DNA of 64,000 nucleotides. Origin: Apostichopus parvimensis (taxonomy: Eukaryota; Echinodermata; Holothuroidea; Aspidochirotida; Stichopodidae). Location of the stretch: positions 122,201-186,200 of the forward strand of contig KN882586.1 of the NCBI GenBank assembly GCA_000934455.1, written 5' to 3'. Positions 11,978 through 24,330 of this stretch are shown in pieces. The stretch's first letter is position 1, and the number at the start of each line of letters is the position of its first letter. The position numbers were made by a program, and so were the translations under genes. Below the pieces are notes generated by a model. The model saw only the letters and a list, made by a program, of their open reading frames with translations, had not been told where the DNA came from and did not search any database.

Positions 11978-12448
11978 AATTGCCAGCATTCAAATTTCAA
12001 ATCAAGCTGATTTAAATCATGATTACATATATCAAAGGTAAAACTAGCTTGGCAGTTAGTGAGTCTAGCCATTTTGGTGCTGTTACTATTATCCTAATGA
12101 TTGATGAAATGGAAGTATTTGTACAGTAGTGGGTAGTGGCCTAGATGCATTAGGCTGATCAGGCTAGACTGATCATATTACATGACATTGTGCAACACTT
12201 ACATGGCATTGCACAATCATTTCAATTGTTATGGGAAACTGCACTCATTTTGATGATTTTTGTGTTAAGGAAAAAGGCCTTCCAATTTTATTTACACAAA
12301 AGAAAACACTTTGGCTATAAAGGAAAATAGGTCTTCTGCCACCTGTTCCCTAATCATTATTGACCTTCAAAAGCCCCAAATGTGTCAGCAAAGAGTGCAG
12401 AATAGCATTTTTAAAGAACCATAACTCTCAAAATGCTTATGACATTTC

Positions 12449-12680
12449 TGAAATTAATAACCCATTGTGAGCTATTAATCCCTGAAAATGGGACATTTTT
12501 CACTGAAGATCATGAAAATTGGCATTTTCAAAGGGGCCACATTCCACGTACAGTATAAGATCGAAATCAGTTATTCTTTCCAGTCTACTGGATAATTTTA
12601 ATTTCCCAGAAATGAGCTTAAAAAATGGCGAAAATGGCAAATAGTCACTTTTTCTTAATTTATCGGAAATTGAAAGTGTG
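12449..12680 (+). repeat. Direct repeat, copy B, upstream of the accessory gene
   Basis: Second copy of the sequence at 8586-8830, same orientation and same order of landmarks. It ends about 220 bases before the first coding exon of the DUF4806-type gene. The two copies differ by many small changes, so the duplication is not recent. Confidence 0.6.
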
Positions 12681-12902
12681 ATAATTCAATAACTATATAA
12701 CTTTTGAGCTGAAATTTTCAGGATTTATTGTTTTCTCGTATTGATGTACAAAGTAACTGCGCAAGCATAATAATTTTCAGGAGTGGTCGAGCAACAGCCG
12801 CCTAAAGATTTGACATGGATTGACCCCACTAACTGTAAAAATTCCAACCCTAAACCACTAGTACATTGTATGTACTATCTCACTTTTTTCTATTCACAGA
12901 TC

Positions 12903-15900
12903 ATGGCAAATTTCGTAGTAGTTGAATTTACGTCATCGAGGTCCGTTGCTGTAATACCGACAAATTGGCTTTGTTCCGCAGAAGAGGATGAATGTTTCTG
13001 GCCTTCCTTACAGAAATCTTCTAATGTCAATCGGCTGGTCAGGGCAAGAGAAAGTCCACAAGGTTCTTGGACACGCTACACTATCCGGATTGTGTTGAAC
13101 CTGTGGTAAAGTAACTCTGTGCAAATGTATTTGACAGCTGGATGAAACCATGCATGGTTAAAACCACTAGCATTGTACTGTAACTCAGACCACCTACCTG
13201 AATACTTTAGGCTAGGAATTTCGACGGTTTTCGACGATTTCAAATGACAATATACGACTTATTTGCCGTATCTTTCCTCCAAAATGTGCAAAGATCACCG
13301 GAAAACCCTAAAATGCATGATTGGGTGATGCCATTTATTATGTATGTTTTTCAACCCCCAAACACGTAAAATTGTTATTAAAACATAGTGATGGTTAATC
13401 TATTCACAATTGTTTTCTTTGTCAGCTTTACTGACATCACAGCATCCACAATTCACAATATTTTCAGAACAAGGACTCTTCTAGCTTTGTAACCATATTT
13501 AATTTTCACCATGGTTTGTACCTGGTGTGAATATTAGAGTAAATTGGTGCATGAAAGTTTTCCATGGCAATTTGGCATTGAGATATATATAGTTCATAAA
13601 TGCATGTATAAATTAGTGTATCGGCTACAGGCCAGGTAAATTAATAAGTTTGTTTCTGGTATCCCTTGCGTTCCTAAAAATTGTACACATCTATTTTTTA
13701 TGGTTTATGGCTACGCACATGTGGATCAGTGTATTGACTGTCACAGCATTTTCACACCTATGGGGACTGACAACTGGCTCTGAGCTTATGCTCCTTAATA
13801 TACTCATTATGAACTCATGAAGTTTTCTACATGTCCATAGGCCTTTTAACAAAATGTGATTTTTTTTTTTTTACAAGGCAACAGTACCAACACCTTGCTT
13901 TGTTTTATATTCCGTCATTTGAACATCACAGCTTCAATTTGTATAAAAAATAATGTCTTTATCAGATGAGTGAGGGCCTTCATGCTCGATGGAAAGTCGA
14001 CTTGACAAGAACAACAAGAAAATTCTGGATTCACGATTAATAGTACCGAAATGGTCCAATGAGACCACACTAAAAGTTGGTCTGGAATAAAAATGAAAAG
14101 GCCCTCGCGATGGATTTTTTCAGAAGTCATTGATGAGAATCAACTTTTTAACTGGCTTAAAGTATGGTATCTACATTTCCGCATTCAGCCCATAGTCATG
14201 ATTATTGAAGGATCCCTATTTGTTATGTTTCAGGTACATATGATCGTGCTGTAGTAAAGCTGTCAATGGCAGAAGACACTTCAGATTTACAAACCGATGT
14301 CGAGGAACCAGCAAGTAGGAAAAAAAGGTAACATTTTACTGTAGCTAAATGAGTTGTCATTCATCGGGCTGTCTGAAAAAATACAGTATTCCTTCCCCAA
14401 CTGGCAGCAGTTGAAGTTTTCATATAAGCCCTCTTCCCGTTCCCGTCAGGAATAATTAATTTCACAACGCACTTGGTTCTAAGGGAAGCAGATTGAAAAG
14501 AAAAATCCAACACTCAATAAAAGCTACATATGATCAATATTTCCACTGTCAGTAGCTGCAAACCTCACATGAATCCGTTATGCAGTTTTGGAGATATCTC
14601 CCTTTGTATAGTTATCAAATTACAGAATAAACACTGTTTAGCATCAGCTCTATGACGTCACGGTTCAACTTTTGTCAACAATAGCTTATGGTATTCATTG
14701 TATTTAAAATTACTTCCACTTATGCATTTTTGAAGTTAGCAATTCAGTCAACAAAGAAAAAAAACATTTAAAAATATAATGAACATTTGGGTATTTAAAT
14801 TTTTATGTGAAGAGCAGTTACATTGTAATTACTTACTTACATAAGAGATTTCGGCCAAAGTTTAACTATATGACCAATGTGGTCATGTGCACAAATGGAG
14901 CGGACATTTCTAGAGACTTCGAAAATCAATATCTCAATAACCGGCGATGTGATTCCAATAGGAGTTGCACTGTTGAGTTTGGTATTCTCTCCACTTATTT
15001 TCCAGAAGCTTTATTCAGTGTTGGACTATTCTTTCAATCGAATCGCCTTCGAATACAACCAAGTGTCTATCGGACATGGAACATGAATGGGCTATTGAGT
15101 GTACAAAACCATGACACTGAGATGGGTATTGCTATCAAGCACAATTGTCAGAGTGGAAACCTGGGGAGTAGTGGATGACTTACCTACTACACTTCCAAAC
15201 CATTTGTACTTTTGCATGTGTGAGGGAAACAGTTGATCATAGAATCCGCATTACAGTGGAAATTGATACCCAAAAATCGAAAAGAATCTGTTGTTTATTG
15301 AGATTATACTTGTGGAATAAATGACACAAAATATCTGGTTAAAACATGATATGCACGAGGCCACAAAGTCCAGTATCGAGCAGGATAGGAAATAGATGAG
15401 GGCTGAGGGCGATTAGCCCCTTAAACCCTTAAACCTGCAAAATAGCCCCATAGGCGCCGGAAGCATGGGGGCCGTGGCCCCCTCAACTTTTTGAAAGTGG
15501 GTAATTGGCCCCCAACATTTTGGCAAGAACAAAAGTATTGCTCACTCATAAAATAAAATGATCATTTTTAATGTTCGATTTTATTAAAATACAAAACAAT
15601 GTCATTTTGCATCAATAAACTGAGCCTCGGAGACAAATATAAACATCACACGTGTCATAAATTTGTTCCAAATCAGTTAATTTCCGGGAGCTTCTGGGGC
15701 TCCGCCCCCTGGACCCCACCGGGGCTTCGCCGCTGGACACCCCGGCCACTGGTGCCCTTAGGCGAGCCCCTGGACCCCACACCTAATTTGGTTGGCCCCA
15801 CCAACATTACAAACGTTCCGGCGCGGTTGAATAGCCCTCAATAGTGGAGCCAGGAGGGCGAAATTGCCCATATGTTTAGTGTAGGACAGATCATTTGGAG

Positions 15901-16581
15901 GGCAAATATTACCTAATCACTCCAAAAAGAGCCCTGGGCACTGAGCCAATAACTAATTCCTACCATGGTATCGAGATTTATGGTTCAAATATATACCCAT
16001 CTCATTACATACCAACTGTTTTTTTTTCTTTTTCTTTCAGGAGGACCACAAGGTACGTTACCTCAGACAGCGAGGTAAGCGAAGTTGACTCTCCTGTGAA
16101 ATCGAAGCCGCGGAAGAAATCGTCCTCACAGAAGGAGTCCCCTGTCCCATCGCAGGGTATAACAATGCCACCTTGCAGTAGACTGCACTCATTGCCGGCA
16201 CCACCTACACCAACCAACGACATCTGCAGCTCAACACCTTCACTACAACCTCTCCCTTGCACACCAGTCAGGATCACCCCTCTCACACCAGTCACGACCA
16301 CCCCTCGCACCACAGTCGGGGCCACAGCTACCCCAACCAGTGACCATGAGAGGCCGACCACTAACAAGGCCTTTTGGCAAAATGTCCTCAGACTTCTCGA
16401 GGATATAAGAGATACCCAAAGAGTTCATGGAGGCCTGTTGAAGAATTTGCTCACGAAGGAAGGAAGAACCAGTGCCCAAGATTTTACCCTACCAGATGGT
16501 GCATCTCTCCCACTGAAGACACCCGCGGAGTTGACTTCATTTGAAGAGAAGTTGGCTGACCCAGCATTCCAAACTGGGTTG
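12903..16581 (+). CDS. DUF4806-type accessory gene of the CACTA-like module, copy 1
   Basis: Three exons are seen. Exon 1 (12900-13105) follows TTTTTTCTATTCACAG and starts with ATG at 12903; it encodes FVVVEFTSSRSVAVIP, then ECFWP and SWTRYTIRIV. Exon 2 (14234-14327) encodes TYDRAVVKLSMAEDTSDLQ and ends KKR. Exon 3 (16041-16581) encodes RYVTSDSEVSE, a long Pro/Thr/Ser-rich stretch, and the start of a DUF4806-like domain (VLRLLEDIRDTQ, LPLKTPAELTSFEEKL), ending at a perfect donor GTAAGT. Exons 2 and 3 agree in phase. Exon 1 as written is one base out of phase with exon 2, so a frameshift or a missed donor is likely. The last exon of DUF4806 was not found before the element at 16851. Proteins of this shape recur beside such transposases; the function is unknown. 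Confidence 0.7.
13106..14233 (+). other. Intron 1 of the DUF4806-type gene
   Basis: Starts GTAAAG and ends TTTATGTTTCAG. It contains only simple AT-rich sequence and a poly-T run (13860-13872). The minus-strand frame at 13915-14130 is not supported. Confidence 0.5.
14328..16040 (+). other. Intron 2 of the DUF4806-type gene, with a MITE
   Basis: Starts GTAACA and ends TTTTTTTCTTTTTCTTTCAG. It holds the small element at 15449-15829. The 123-codon frame at 14807-15178 lies inside and shows no domain, so it is not called. Confidence 0.5.
15449..15829. mobile_element. GC-rich MITE with GGCGCCGGAA ends
   Basis: A 381-bp segment flanked by the 8-base direct repeat AATAGCCC (15441-15448 and 15830-15837). 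Near its ends are the inverted strings GGCGCCGGAA (15453-15462) and TTCCGGCGC (15816-15824). The interior has GGGGCTCCGCCCCCTGGACC-type sequence, common in animal hAT-derived MITEs. No coding capacity. It lies in intron 2 of the DUF4806-type gene. Confidence 0.55.
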
Positions 16582-16850
16582 GTAAGTGCATTGATCTTTA
16601 ATTGCATCATAGGCATTGCACGTATAATTCTTAACAATAATGAAAATGATAAAGAACAGGTGAGAGAACTTTAGACTGCATTGGTTGGATGGTGCTCATG
16701 TAACCCTCATCACAGACATGGCGAGAGCTATCGACAATGGAGACGTACAGGCCATCAATGGGCATCACCAGACGTGGCAGTTATTTGTCTCTTGAAGTTA
16801 CGAGCTGTGCTTCAACCAGTACTTGGATGTACCTGCAGGCTCAGCTCGTA
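16582..16850 (+). other. 3' flank of the DUF4806-type gene
   Basis: A plus-strand frame from about 16678 reads LHWLDGAHVTLITDMARAID and stops near 16795. I do not recognise it firmly; it could be part of a last exon or a retroelement fragment. Nothing else is seen. Confidence 0.3.
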
Positions 16851-18732
16851 TGGCAAGCCGTTTTAACATTTACCTCTCTATTCTACTTAAGTAGAATTAA
16901 TTCCACTTAAGTAGAATACAATTAAGCTTAAGTGAAATGAATTGCACTTAAGTAGAATTGCATTTTACTTAAGCTTAATTGTATTCCACTTAAGCGGAAT
17001 TCATATTAGCTTAAGTTCAAACGGTTTTTGTTTATATCGTATTTTACTTAAGTAAAATTCAATTTAGCTTAAGTTTAATTGAATTAAGCTTAAGTAAAAT
17101 ACAATTCTACTTAAGTAAAATACAATTCTGCTTAAGTAAAATTCAATTCTACCTAAGTAAAATGGTATTCTACTTAAGCAAAATGGCTTTTCAATTTCAC
17201 TTGAGCTAAATTGCATTTTACTTAAGTGAAATAGAATTACGCTTAAGTGAAATGTGATTGGTCAATCTATTTCACTTAAGTGAAATAGAATTACGCTTAA
17301 GTGAAATGTGATTGGTCAATCTATTTCACTTAAGTGAAATAGAATTAAGCTTAAGTGAAATGTGATTGGTCAATCAGTATGCTACTCATTGCGTCACTGT
17401 ACTTGCCGCGAAGTCCGACTTTGTATAGTATACTATTATAGGTACCGCACCACGTGTTCATCCGCTCAAAAGGTTAACCATTGTCAGAAAAGAGGTAAAA
17501 GTACCTAACGTAAAGCTTGTTTAAGCATGTTAGCATTTACTGTCATCGTTTGTTCTGTCTGTATATGAAAGAGCATAGTTTAAAGTACAGATGGTGTGAA
17601 AATAGGGAGGATCGAAGGTGATATAAACCATTTTAGAAAATCGTTGATATTACTCCGAACGAGCAGATGGAAGGGTGCAGTATGCTAAACCTGCTCCTCT
17701 TCTAGCTCAAAATCTAAAAGATCATGATATGGAAGTTTGCAAGTGCCATGATAGGCCAAGATCTCAGCTATCATGTGGTGGGTAGGATATACCAGATGAA
17801 AACTTCTATCTATGCTTTGGCAGGTCTTGAAAGTGACGAGTTTGGTGTGTAAGTCAATGGAACAATTAATTATGGTGCGAGACCTATAGAGTTACGTTCA
17901 AGAAGTACTAGTTACGTAACTATTTGCGGCCATTCCCCCATACTGCGATACTTATCCAGCTTTCGTTGTGTATGTACGAACATAACACCATACTTACCCT
18001 TAGCAAATGAAGCAAAGCTATGTTTGTCACTGAGTCTGAACGTTAGACATTTGGTAAATGCAGCCAGCCAATCAATCGTTGCAAACTGTTGCTGATGCTG
18101 TTGCACCAAGCAGTGGTACTAGTACTAATAGTAGTAGTACCACAAGACATGGTACCATGTTAACATTGCCCCCAGACCAACCACTTCTCCGCATGAGGTA
18201 AATGTTAATACGGCTTGCCATACGACCGATCCTTCAATTCCACTTAAGCTAAATTGTATTTTACTTAAGTAGAATTGAATTTTACTTAAGTAAAATGCAA
18301 TTGTATTCTACTTAAGTAAAATACAATTCTACCTAAGTAGAATACAATTTAGCTTAAGTTAAATTCAATTTCACTTAAGCTTAATTGTATTCTACTTAAG
18401 TAAAATACAATTTTACTTAAGTAAAATNNNNNNNNNNNNNNNNNNNNNNNNNNNNNNNNNNNNNNNNNNNNNNNNNNNNNNNNNNNNNNNNNNNNNNNNN
18501 NNNNNNNNNNNNNNNNNNNNNNNNNNNNNNNNNNNNNNNNNNNNNNNNNNNNNNNNNNNNNNNNNNNNNNNNNNNNNNNNNNNNNNNNNNNNNNNNNNNN
18601 NNNNNNNNNNNNNNNNNNNNNNNNNNNNNNNNNNNNNNNNNNNNNNNNNNNNNNNNNTTAATTGTATTCTACTTAAGTGGAATTAATTCTACTTAAGTAG
18701 AATAGAGAGGTAAATGTTAAAACGGCTTGCCA
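16851..18732. mobile_element. Foldback element packed with CTTAAG palindromes
   Basis: The ends are long inverted repeats: TGGCAAGCCGTTTTAACATT (from 16851) is mirrored by AATGTTAAAACGGCTTGCCA (to 18732), and the mirror continues through TTCTACTTAAGTAGAATTAA. TA flanks both ends, and AGCTCG lies just outside (16843-16848, 18735-18740), a possible target duplication. Arrays at 16880-17360 and 18236-18700 consist of ACTTAAGT or GCTTAAGC cores about 20-25 bases apart with A/T linkers. A second right-end copy, GGTAAATGTTAATACGGCTTGCCA, ends near 18226, so the structure is nested or rearranged. The unique middle (17380-18195) has no convincing gene. The gap at 18428-18657 falls in the array. Confidence 0.7.
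18428..18657. other. Assembly gap (230 unknown bases)
   Basis: Run of N inside the CTTAAG array. Hairpin-rich repeats are a likely cause of the failed assembly. Confidence 0.95.
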
Positions 18733-19155
18733 TAAGCTCGGCTAGCATGATAAGGCATCTGTTAAAAGGATTTTTTCATAGTATGAACAATCAAAAGTAC
18801 AGTAGGGTAATGTTTTAATACACAGTATGCCTTAGCTTATGGCATACATGACAGTCAGGAGCTCATCCGTATATCTGTTCATAAGTGATAAAATTTGGTA
18901 CTGCTTGAATTTGGTACTGCTTTAAATTCTTTTGACCTTTTGGGTAAATTGAATTTGTAAAAGGTAGTAAAAATTTTCACTTGTCATATAATCTACATAG
19001 AGAATTTATGGTAACAGGTTCTCTAAGATTCTGCCAAACTAATATATTTCTTTATTTTTTTTCTCTTTTTTTATTTCTCTTGCAACTATAACTTCACATA
19101 ATATAGCACTCTAGTGGTGACTTAGGGAAAATTCCTAGATGAAACTAAAAAGTAT

Positions 19156-22100
19156 TTATTTTAATACATTCTGAAGTTGTACAAAATTATACCAAGAGTA
19201 CCAATATTTCCTCCAAACACTGCTTTTCATATTACGCAACAAAATGTTTTTTTTTGTAATAGAAAATAGTAACAGTAACTTATTCTGCAGTGGAATTTCT
19301 TTCCGTACTTTGCAGTTGAAAATGAATTTCTTAACTAAAATTATAATCAAATTCAGCTCTCTGGCAATGTCCGCACCAAACAACACTGTCTTAATGTCTA
19401 GTACTATACCAATATCTATATTATTTGACATAGTTTGGAGATGATTCCAAAGCCTAACTGAGAGTGGGCAATAATAGAACAAATGTTCAATTGTCTCAAC
19501 ATACCTATGACAAAAAGTACAAGTATCATGAGTAATTGCTTTTATCAAATGCAAGTACTTATTGGACGGGATAATCCTCTGAAGCAGCCTATACTGAAAC
19601 CACCTCAAATTAACATGACTAGAACACTTGAATGGCACTGAACAATAAAAAGACCAATCTTCCTCAGTAATATCGAGGGTACCACACCATTTCGTATAGG
19701 ATTTCTGAATCAACTTCGATTCCTGTAGAAACTTGTTGTAAATATCTTTCGAGCGGAACATACCATTGTAAAGCATTTTGTTAAAGTAGCAATTGTTTGG
19801 AAAAGCAATATCCATATTCCCATCCAGATCAGGTCCATTCCAAAAAGTATTAATGGAGTTAATTATACCACAATATTCTACAAAATTCGTGGAAACAAGA
19901 TATTTTTGGATGAAATTGTCAAAACTATAAAAACTGCCATCAACTGTGACAAAATCGCAAACAAAACGGATACTTTTGTCATACCAGCGCTTGTAATACA
20001 CTGGACTGTTACCAAATTCAATCAGCCCATTATTCCAGAGAGGCAAAGTTAATATGGTCGCATCATCACTAATGGTAGATAGCTCATCTCGAATAAATAT
20101 ATATGTAATTTCGAAGAGATTTCTCCAAAAGGGGTTAGCAGATCTCAAACTAGCTAATTTTATATAGAAATCCCCATTGGTAAAAACATGTCGGTGCAAA
20201 TATTATATTTACGTAAATAACAAGAGCTGAAGCTGAAATGATCACTCTTCAGAAGACGACCAAAAATGATTATTTTGAGTGCCTCACAGTGTTTAGAAAA
20301 ATCTATCATATTGAACCCTCCAATTGCATAACTGAGCTTTAATTGTTTACGGCTTATACGGTCTGCTTTATTTTTCCATACGAAACGGGAAATGATAGAA
20401 TTTACCCTATTTCTATACTCCAAGTCAGGCAGCGGAAGTGACATAATACAATAGTTGAAACATGGTAACATAAGAGACTTAACAATTGTTATACAACCAA
20501 GAGTTGTAAGATAATGCTTTTCCGACAATTTTATTACATTTGAAACTTTATTCAATGCTTTATCGTAATTTTTTTTAACCATGCCCCCCCCCCCCCAAAT
20601 CTGTATTGACAACAATTCCTAAAAGAGTGAAATCTTCACCTGTGTTCCAACGAATAGCATACTTCTTACCAATTGGAATAGAAAGCCCTCTCAAACTACC
20701 AAGTCCCACTAAAAGGGAACTGTCGATATTCAATTTGAGACCAGACAAATCTCTGAAATAGTCAAGTTGTACCATAACCCTATTGAAAGAAGTACTGTCA
20801 CCATGCATAACCAAGGTTGTATCGTCTGCGTATTGAACAGTTTTGAAAATCTGTCCCCTAATATCAATACCACGAATAGAATCATCACTGTTAACGAGGC
20901 TATTCAAAAGTTCAGCAGAAAGAATAAATAAATAAGGGGACAGAGGGTGACCCTGCCTACAACCACACTCAATGGGAAATTCAATTTCAGACAGAAAACC
21001 ATTTACCAACACTGATGAGTAATTATCACTATAGAAAGTATCAAACCATCTAATAATAGACGGCCCAAAGTTAAAGAGATTAAGAAGTTTTCTAATGAAA
21101 GTAACTGATATACTGTCAAAGGCCTTTTCAAAATCAACCCCAAACAAAATACCCGGTGTATTATCTAACTCCAAGGAATGGATAATATCATACACTGTGC
21201 GAATACTGTAACCAATGTACCTACCACCAAGAAAGCCACTCTGGTTAGGAGAAATAATATTGGCCAATACTTTTTTCATACGATTAGCAATACATCAAGA
21301 TGCAATTTTATAGGGAACATTCAACAGAGATATTGGTCTGCAATTATTTAAGTAATAACGTGGTTTGCCACCTTTCGGAATTATGGTAATCACACCATGT
21401 TTTTGTGTGACAGAAAGATTTTTTATACCCAAAATTCAGTGACCGTAATAAGAAGGGACCAATATTGTCCCAAAAACATTTGAGAAATTCAACGGAGAAA
21501 CCATCAGAACCTGGCGACTTATTCTTCTGCATGGTCCTGAAAACTCCTGTAATTTCCTCATATGTCAGAGGCACTTCCAGATCACTTGATTGATCAGTAG
21601 ATAATTTCACAATGTTATCTGAGAACTTCACATGGAGATCTTCATTTCTTAAAAAAGCATCATTACATCTATAAAGTTCACGATTATAAACGGAACACAT
21701 CCTTTCGAATTTGATCCTGGTCGTAAATATCATGGTCATCTGCATCTTTCAACTGACTAATAGTTCTACTGACCTTATTTCTCTTCTCTAAATTGAGAAA
21801 AAAATTACAAGGCTTCTATCCATATTCCACCCAATCAACCCTAGCTCTTACCATACACCCATGAAGTCTTTTTTCACGTAACTTCTCCAACTCCCGATTC
21901 AACTGATCGATATAATTCTTTGTGTCCTCACTCTCATTATGAAAAGGCTCAATACGATTAATTTCCTCAATAAGATATTTTTCTCTACTGTTTTGGACCT
22001 TCTTCTTATAGGATGAATTAAAAATTGATGCCCCCCTAATATTCAAAAGCAGTATTTCAAAGAGACGGTGATAATCAATAACAAACTGAATATCCTTTCT

Positions 22101-22965
22101 TGGAATTGTATTTCAATTAGAGCGAATATATGGGAAGCATACATACTGATCAATCGTTGAGTCAATAACATCATTGACTTTCTTCAAGTAACCTTCATCA
22201 TGAAGCAAAGAATTATTGAACTTCCAAATGCCCCTACCAATCCTAATTTCACTGAAGTTAAAAGATGTAGTATTTAAAAAATGATCAGTTCTATAACCTG
22301 CTGTGATAGATGACTTTAACACCATGTTGAGTAAACCAGAAGAAATTAGGAAAAAATCTAATCGACTTTGCTTGACTGGATTCCTTTGACGCCAGGTAAA
22401 CCTTCTCTCATTAGGATGCAAAACTCGCCACACATCAAACAATTCGAAATCACTCTGCATGTTTAAAACTGCCTGTCTAGCTTTGGGATTATTAATATGA
22501 AGATAATTATAAGTATCAACTTCAGGATCAACAACGAGATTCCAGTCCCCAACAATAATATTATGAGGGGTATTAAAATCCTCAATAACCTCCTGAATGT
22601 TAACAAAACTGGAGTATCGTTATTAGGCCCATAAAGGACCACGAGAGTGAATGTAAGTCCTGCAGTCTCAATGATTAATGCAATATAATTAACCTCATTA
22701 TCAGAATGATGTCTACAAACAGTAACATTTCCTGTTGACTTTATACAAACAGCGACCCCCCTTGAATTAGTCGTCCCAGGTGAAGAATAACAATCTCCAT
22801 CCCATTCTGAGAGAATACTATCAAGCAAGTGTTGATCCCAATGAACGTCTTGTAAACAATAAATGTCACTTTCACCTGTGTCAAGTAGTCAAAAACATCC
22901 TGTCTTTTATTTTTATTATTAAGCCCCCGGCAATTGAGGGGCGAAATGTTGAAACTATTCGCCAT
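19156..22965 (-). pseudogene. LINE ORF2: APE endonuclease + reverse transcriptase, frameshifted
   Basis: From the N-terminus at 22965: an APE-type endonuclease with FNISPLNCRGL, a LQDVHW-like segment, VLYGPN, the conserved GDWN (about 22535) and RRFTWRQ..PVKQSRLDFFL. A linker follows, then reverse transcriptase with NKSPGSDGFSVEFLKCFW (about 21500), the NQSGFLGGRYI and GVDFEKAFDS motifs, QGHPLSPYLF and the catalytic QYADDTTLV (about 20830). The C-terminus has a CTFCHRYVETIEHLFYYC knuckle and W near 19450-19520. The frame shifts at least at about 22840, 22610, 21800, 21420, 20590 and 20190. The 20590 shift coincides with a C run (G on the coding strand, 20584-20596). Catalytic motifs survive individually. 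Confidence 0.85.
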
Positions 22966-23221
22966 AAGAATGCTTCATATTCACCACTCCAAGAAGCAAC
23001 ATGATGCAAGAGATTTTTTATAACAACGATACAAACATGAAAAGCAAAGAACATAGAACAAAGCACAAATACGGTGCTGAAAAACAAACAAATAAAAACA
23101 TACGAAAAAAGCACGATCATCCAAACCAGGAACACACATCCCACTATAGCAGTTACCTCTATCGAATCCTCCATGATTCAAAACAGATACATGTAGACAC
23201 TTCAGTCTGGGTCCATGTCTC

Positions 23222-23959
23222 TCATTTATATATTTTTTGTCTACTCCCATCGGTCTTCACCACGACTATACTGGCTTGTACGGATCGCGTAACATAGGCG
23301 TATCTGACTCCGGCCCCTTGCCTAACTTCTGGTAGTTTCGCCCGAAGAGCTTTCCTAGCATCTCGAATGGCTGGACAAACATCATCGCTGATAAATATCT
23401 TTGCCCCCCGATATGGCGTGTCCTTCAGTTTGCCTGGAGCTGCTCGGAGTATTTTATCCCTGTCACTAAGGTCACGGAAACGGAAGTGGATCGGCCTCGG
23501 TTTCTCCTGTGATGGATTCCTCGGGCCTCCAGGTGTACGGTGAACCCGTTGAAGGTTGATATTTGTGAAGCCCATCAATCCGTGTAAAATATCATCTTTT
23601 ACGATTGTCTCACACGATTCGTTATTTGATTCAGAGACTCCAAAGATGATTAAATTTTGCCTTCTCGACCGGTTCTCCAAATCATCCAGCCTCTTTTGTG
23701 TGGATTCCTCAATGTTGGCTAGCTTACTTCCTAACCCTTCAAATTCCTCCCTCGTAGCTTTCTATTTCATAACTTCTTCCAATTCGACCACCTCTTTCTC
23801 CATGAACTCAACAGATTCGTTAATCTCCACCATTGCAGATTTCAGTGTTTTAAATTCGGACTGAATATCTGCCAGTTGGGTCGGAATTCCTTCCAAATTG
23901 GCCGTTTTTTCCATGATAGTGTCCAACTTCTTATCTATCGTTGCATGCCTTGTTGCCAT
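23222..23959 (-). pseudogene. LINE ORF1: coiled coil + L1-type RRM protein, one stop
   Basis: ATG at 23959. The first part is a heptad-like coiled coil (KLDTIMEKTANLEGIP, FKTLKSAMVEINESVEFMEK). An in-frame TAG lies at 23762-23764; beyond it the same frame goes on through more coiled coil into NRSRRQNLIIFGVSES, RVHRTPGG, PRPIHFRFRDLSDRDKILRA and FISDDVCPAIRDARKALR, the pattern of the L1 ORF1p RRM-like domain. Such proteins bind LINE RNA as trimers in ribonucleoprotein particles. Apart from the stop the frame is intact for about 245 codons. Confidence 0.75.
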
Positions 23960-24330
23960 CTTGCATTCGGACTAGCATCTGAACCTTAATTTGTGCAGGT
24001 AGTGGATGCACGATATAGGCCAGTAGTATAGTACAGAAACACTTACTGTTCGACGGTAGAAAATCCTCCTTCAGGAAATATTTTTCGTAGCACCAACTTC
24101 TCGGATGAACCAAACAGTGATATTACGTTTCACCGCAGTCCAAATTTGTCCCAAATCAAAGGGATCACTTTGTAGAATAATCACAGGAAACTTCAATCAA
24201 CTTTTGAGCAGGTATCGAATGATTAGTCTATATGGTGGCGGCCATTTTGTTTGCCGATGTAGAACCTCAGACTATTGACTGCACCGAATAGTATAGGGAG
24301 GAAATGCGCGATATTGTCATTTCAGGATCT

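Larger units (their letters stand above)
19020..24330 (-). mobile_element. L1/Tx1-like non-LTR retrotransposon, nearly full length
   Basis: Minus-strand LINE with ORF1 (23222-23959) and ORF2 (19156-22965), and about 370 bases of presumed 5' UTR upstream. The 3' end is not sharply defined; the sequence below 19155 is A/T-rich. I did not find a clear target duplication. Order and motifs (RNA-binding ORF1 protein, APE endonuclease, reverse transcriptase, C-terminal CCHC-like knuckle) fit the L1 group, Tx1-like. Both ORFs are broken, so the copy is not autonomous. Confidence 0.8.

Noticed and set aside
14807-15178. 123-codon plus-strand frame
   Set aside because: It lies wholly inside intron 2 of the DUF4806-type gene and shows no motif.
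16861-18720. CRISPR-like repeat array
   Set aside because: Units are palindromic and variable, spacers are not unique sequence of constant length, there are no cas genes, and the DNA is eukaryotic.
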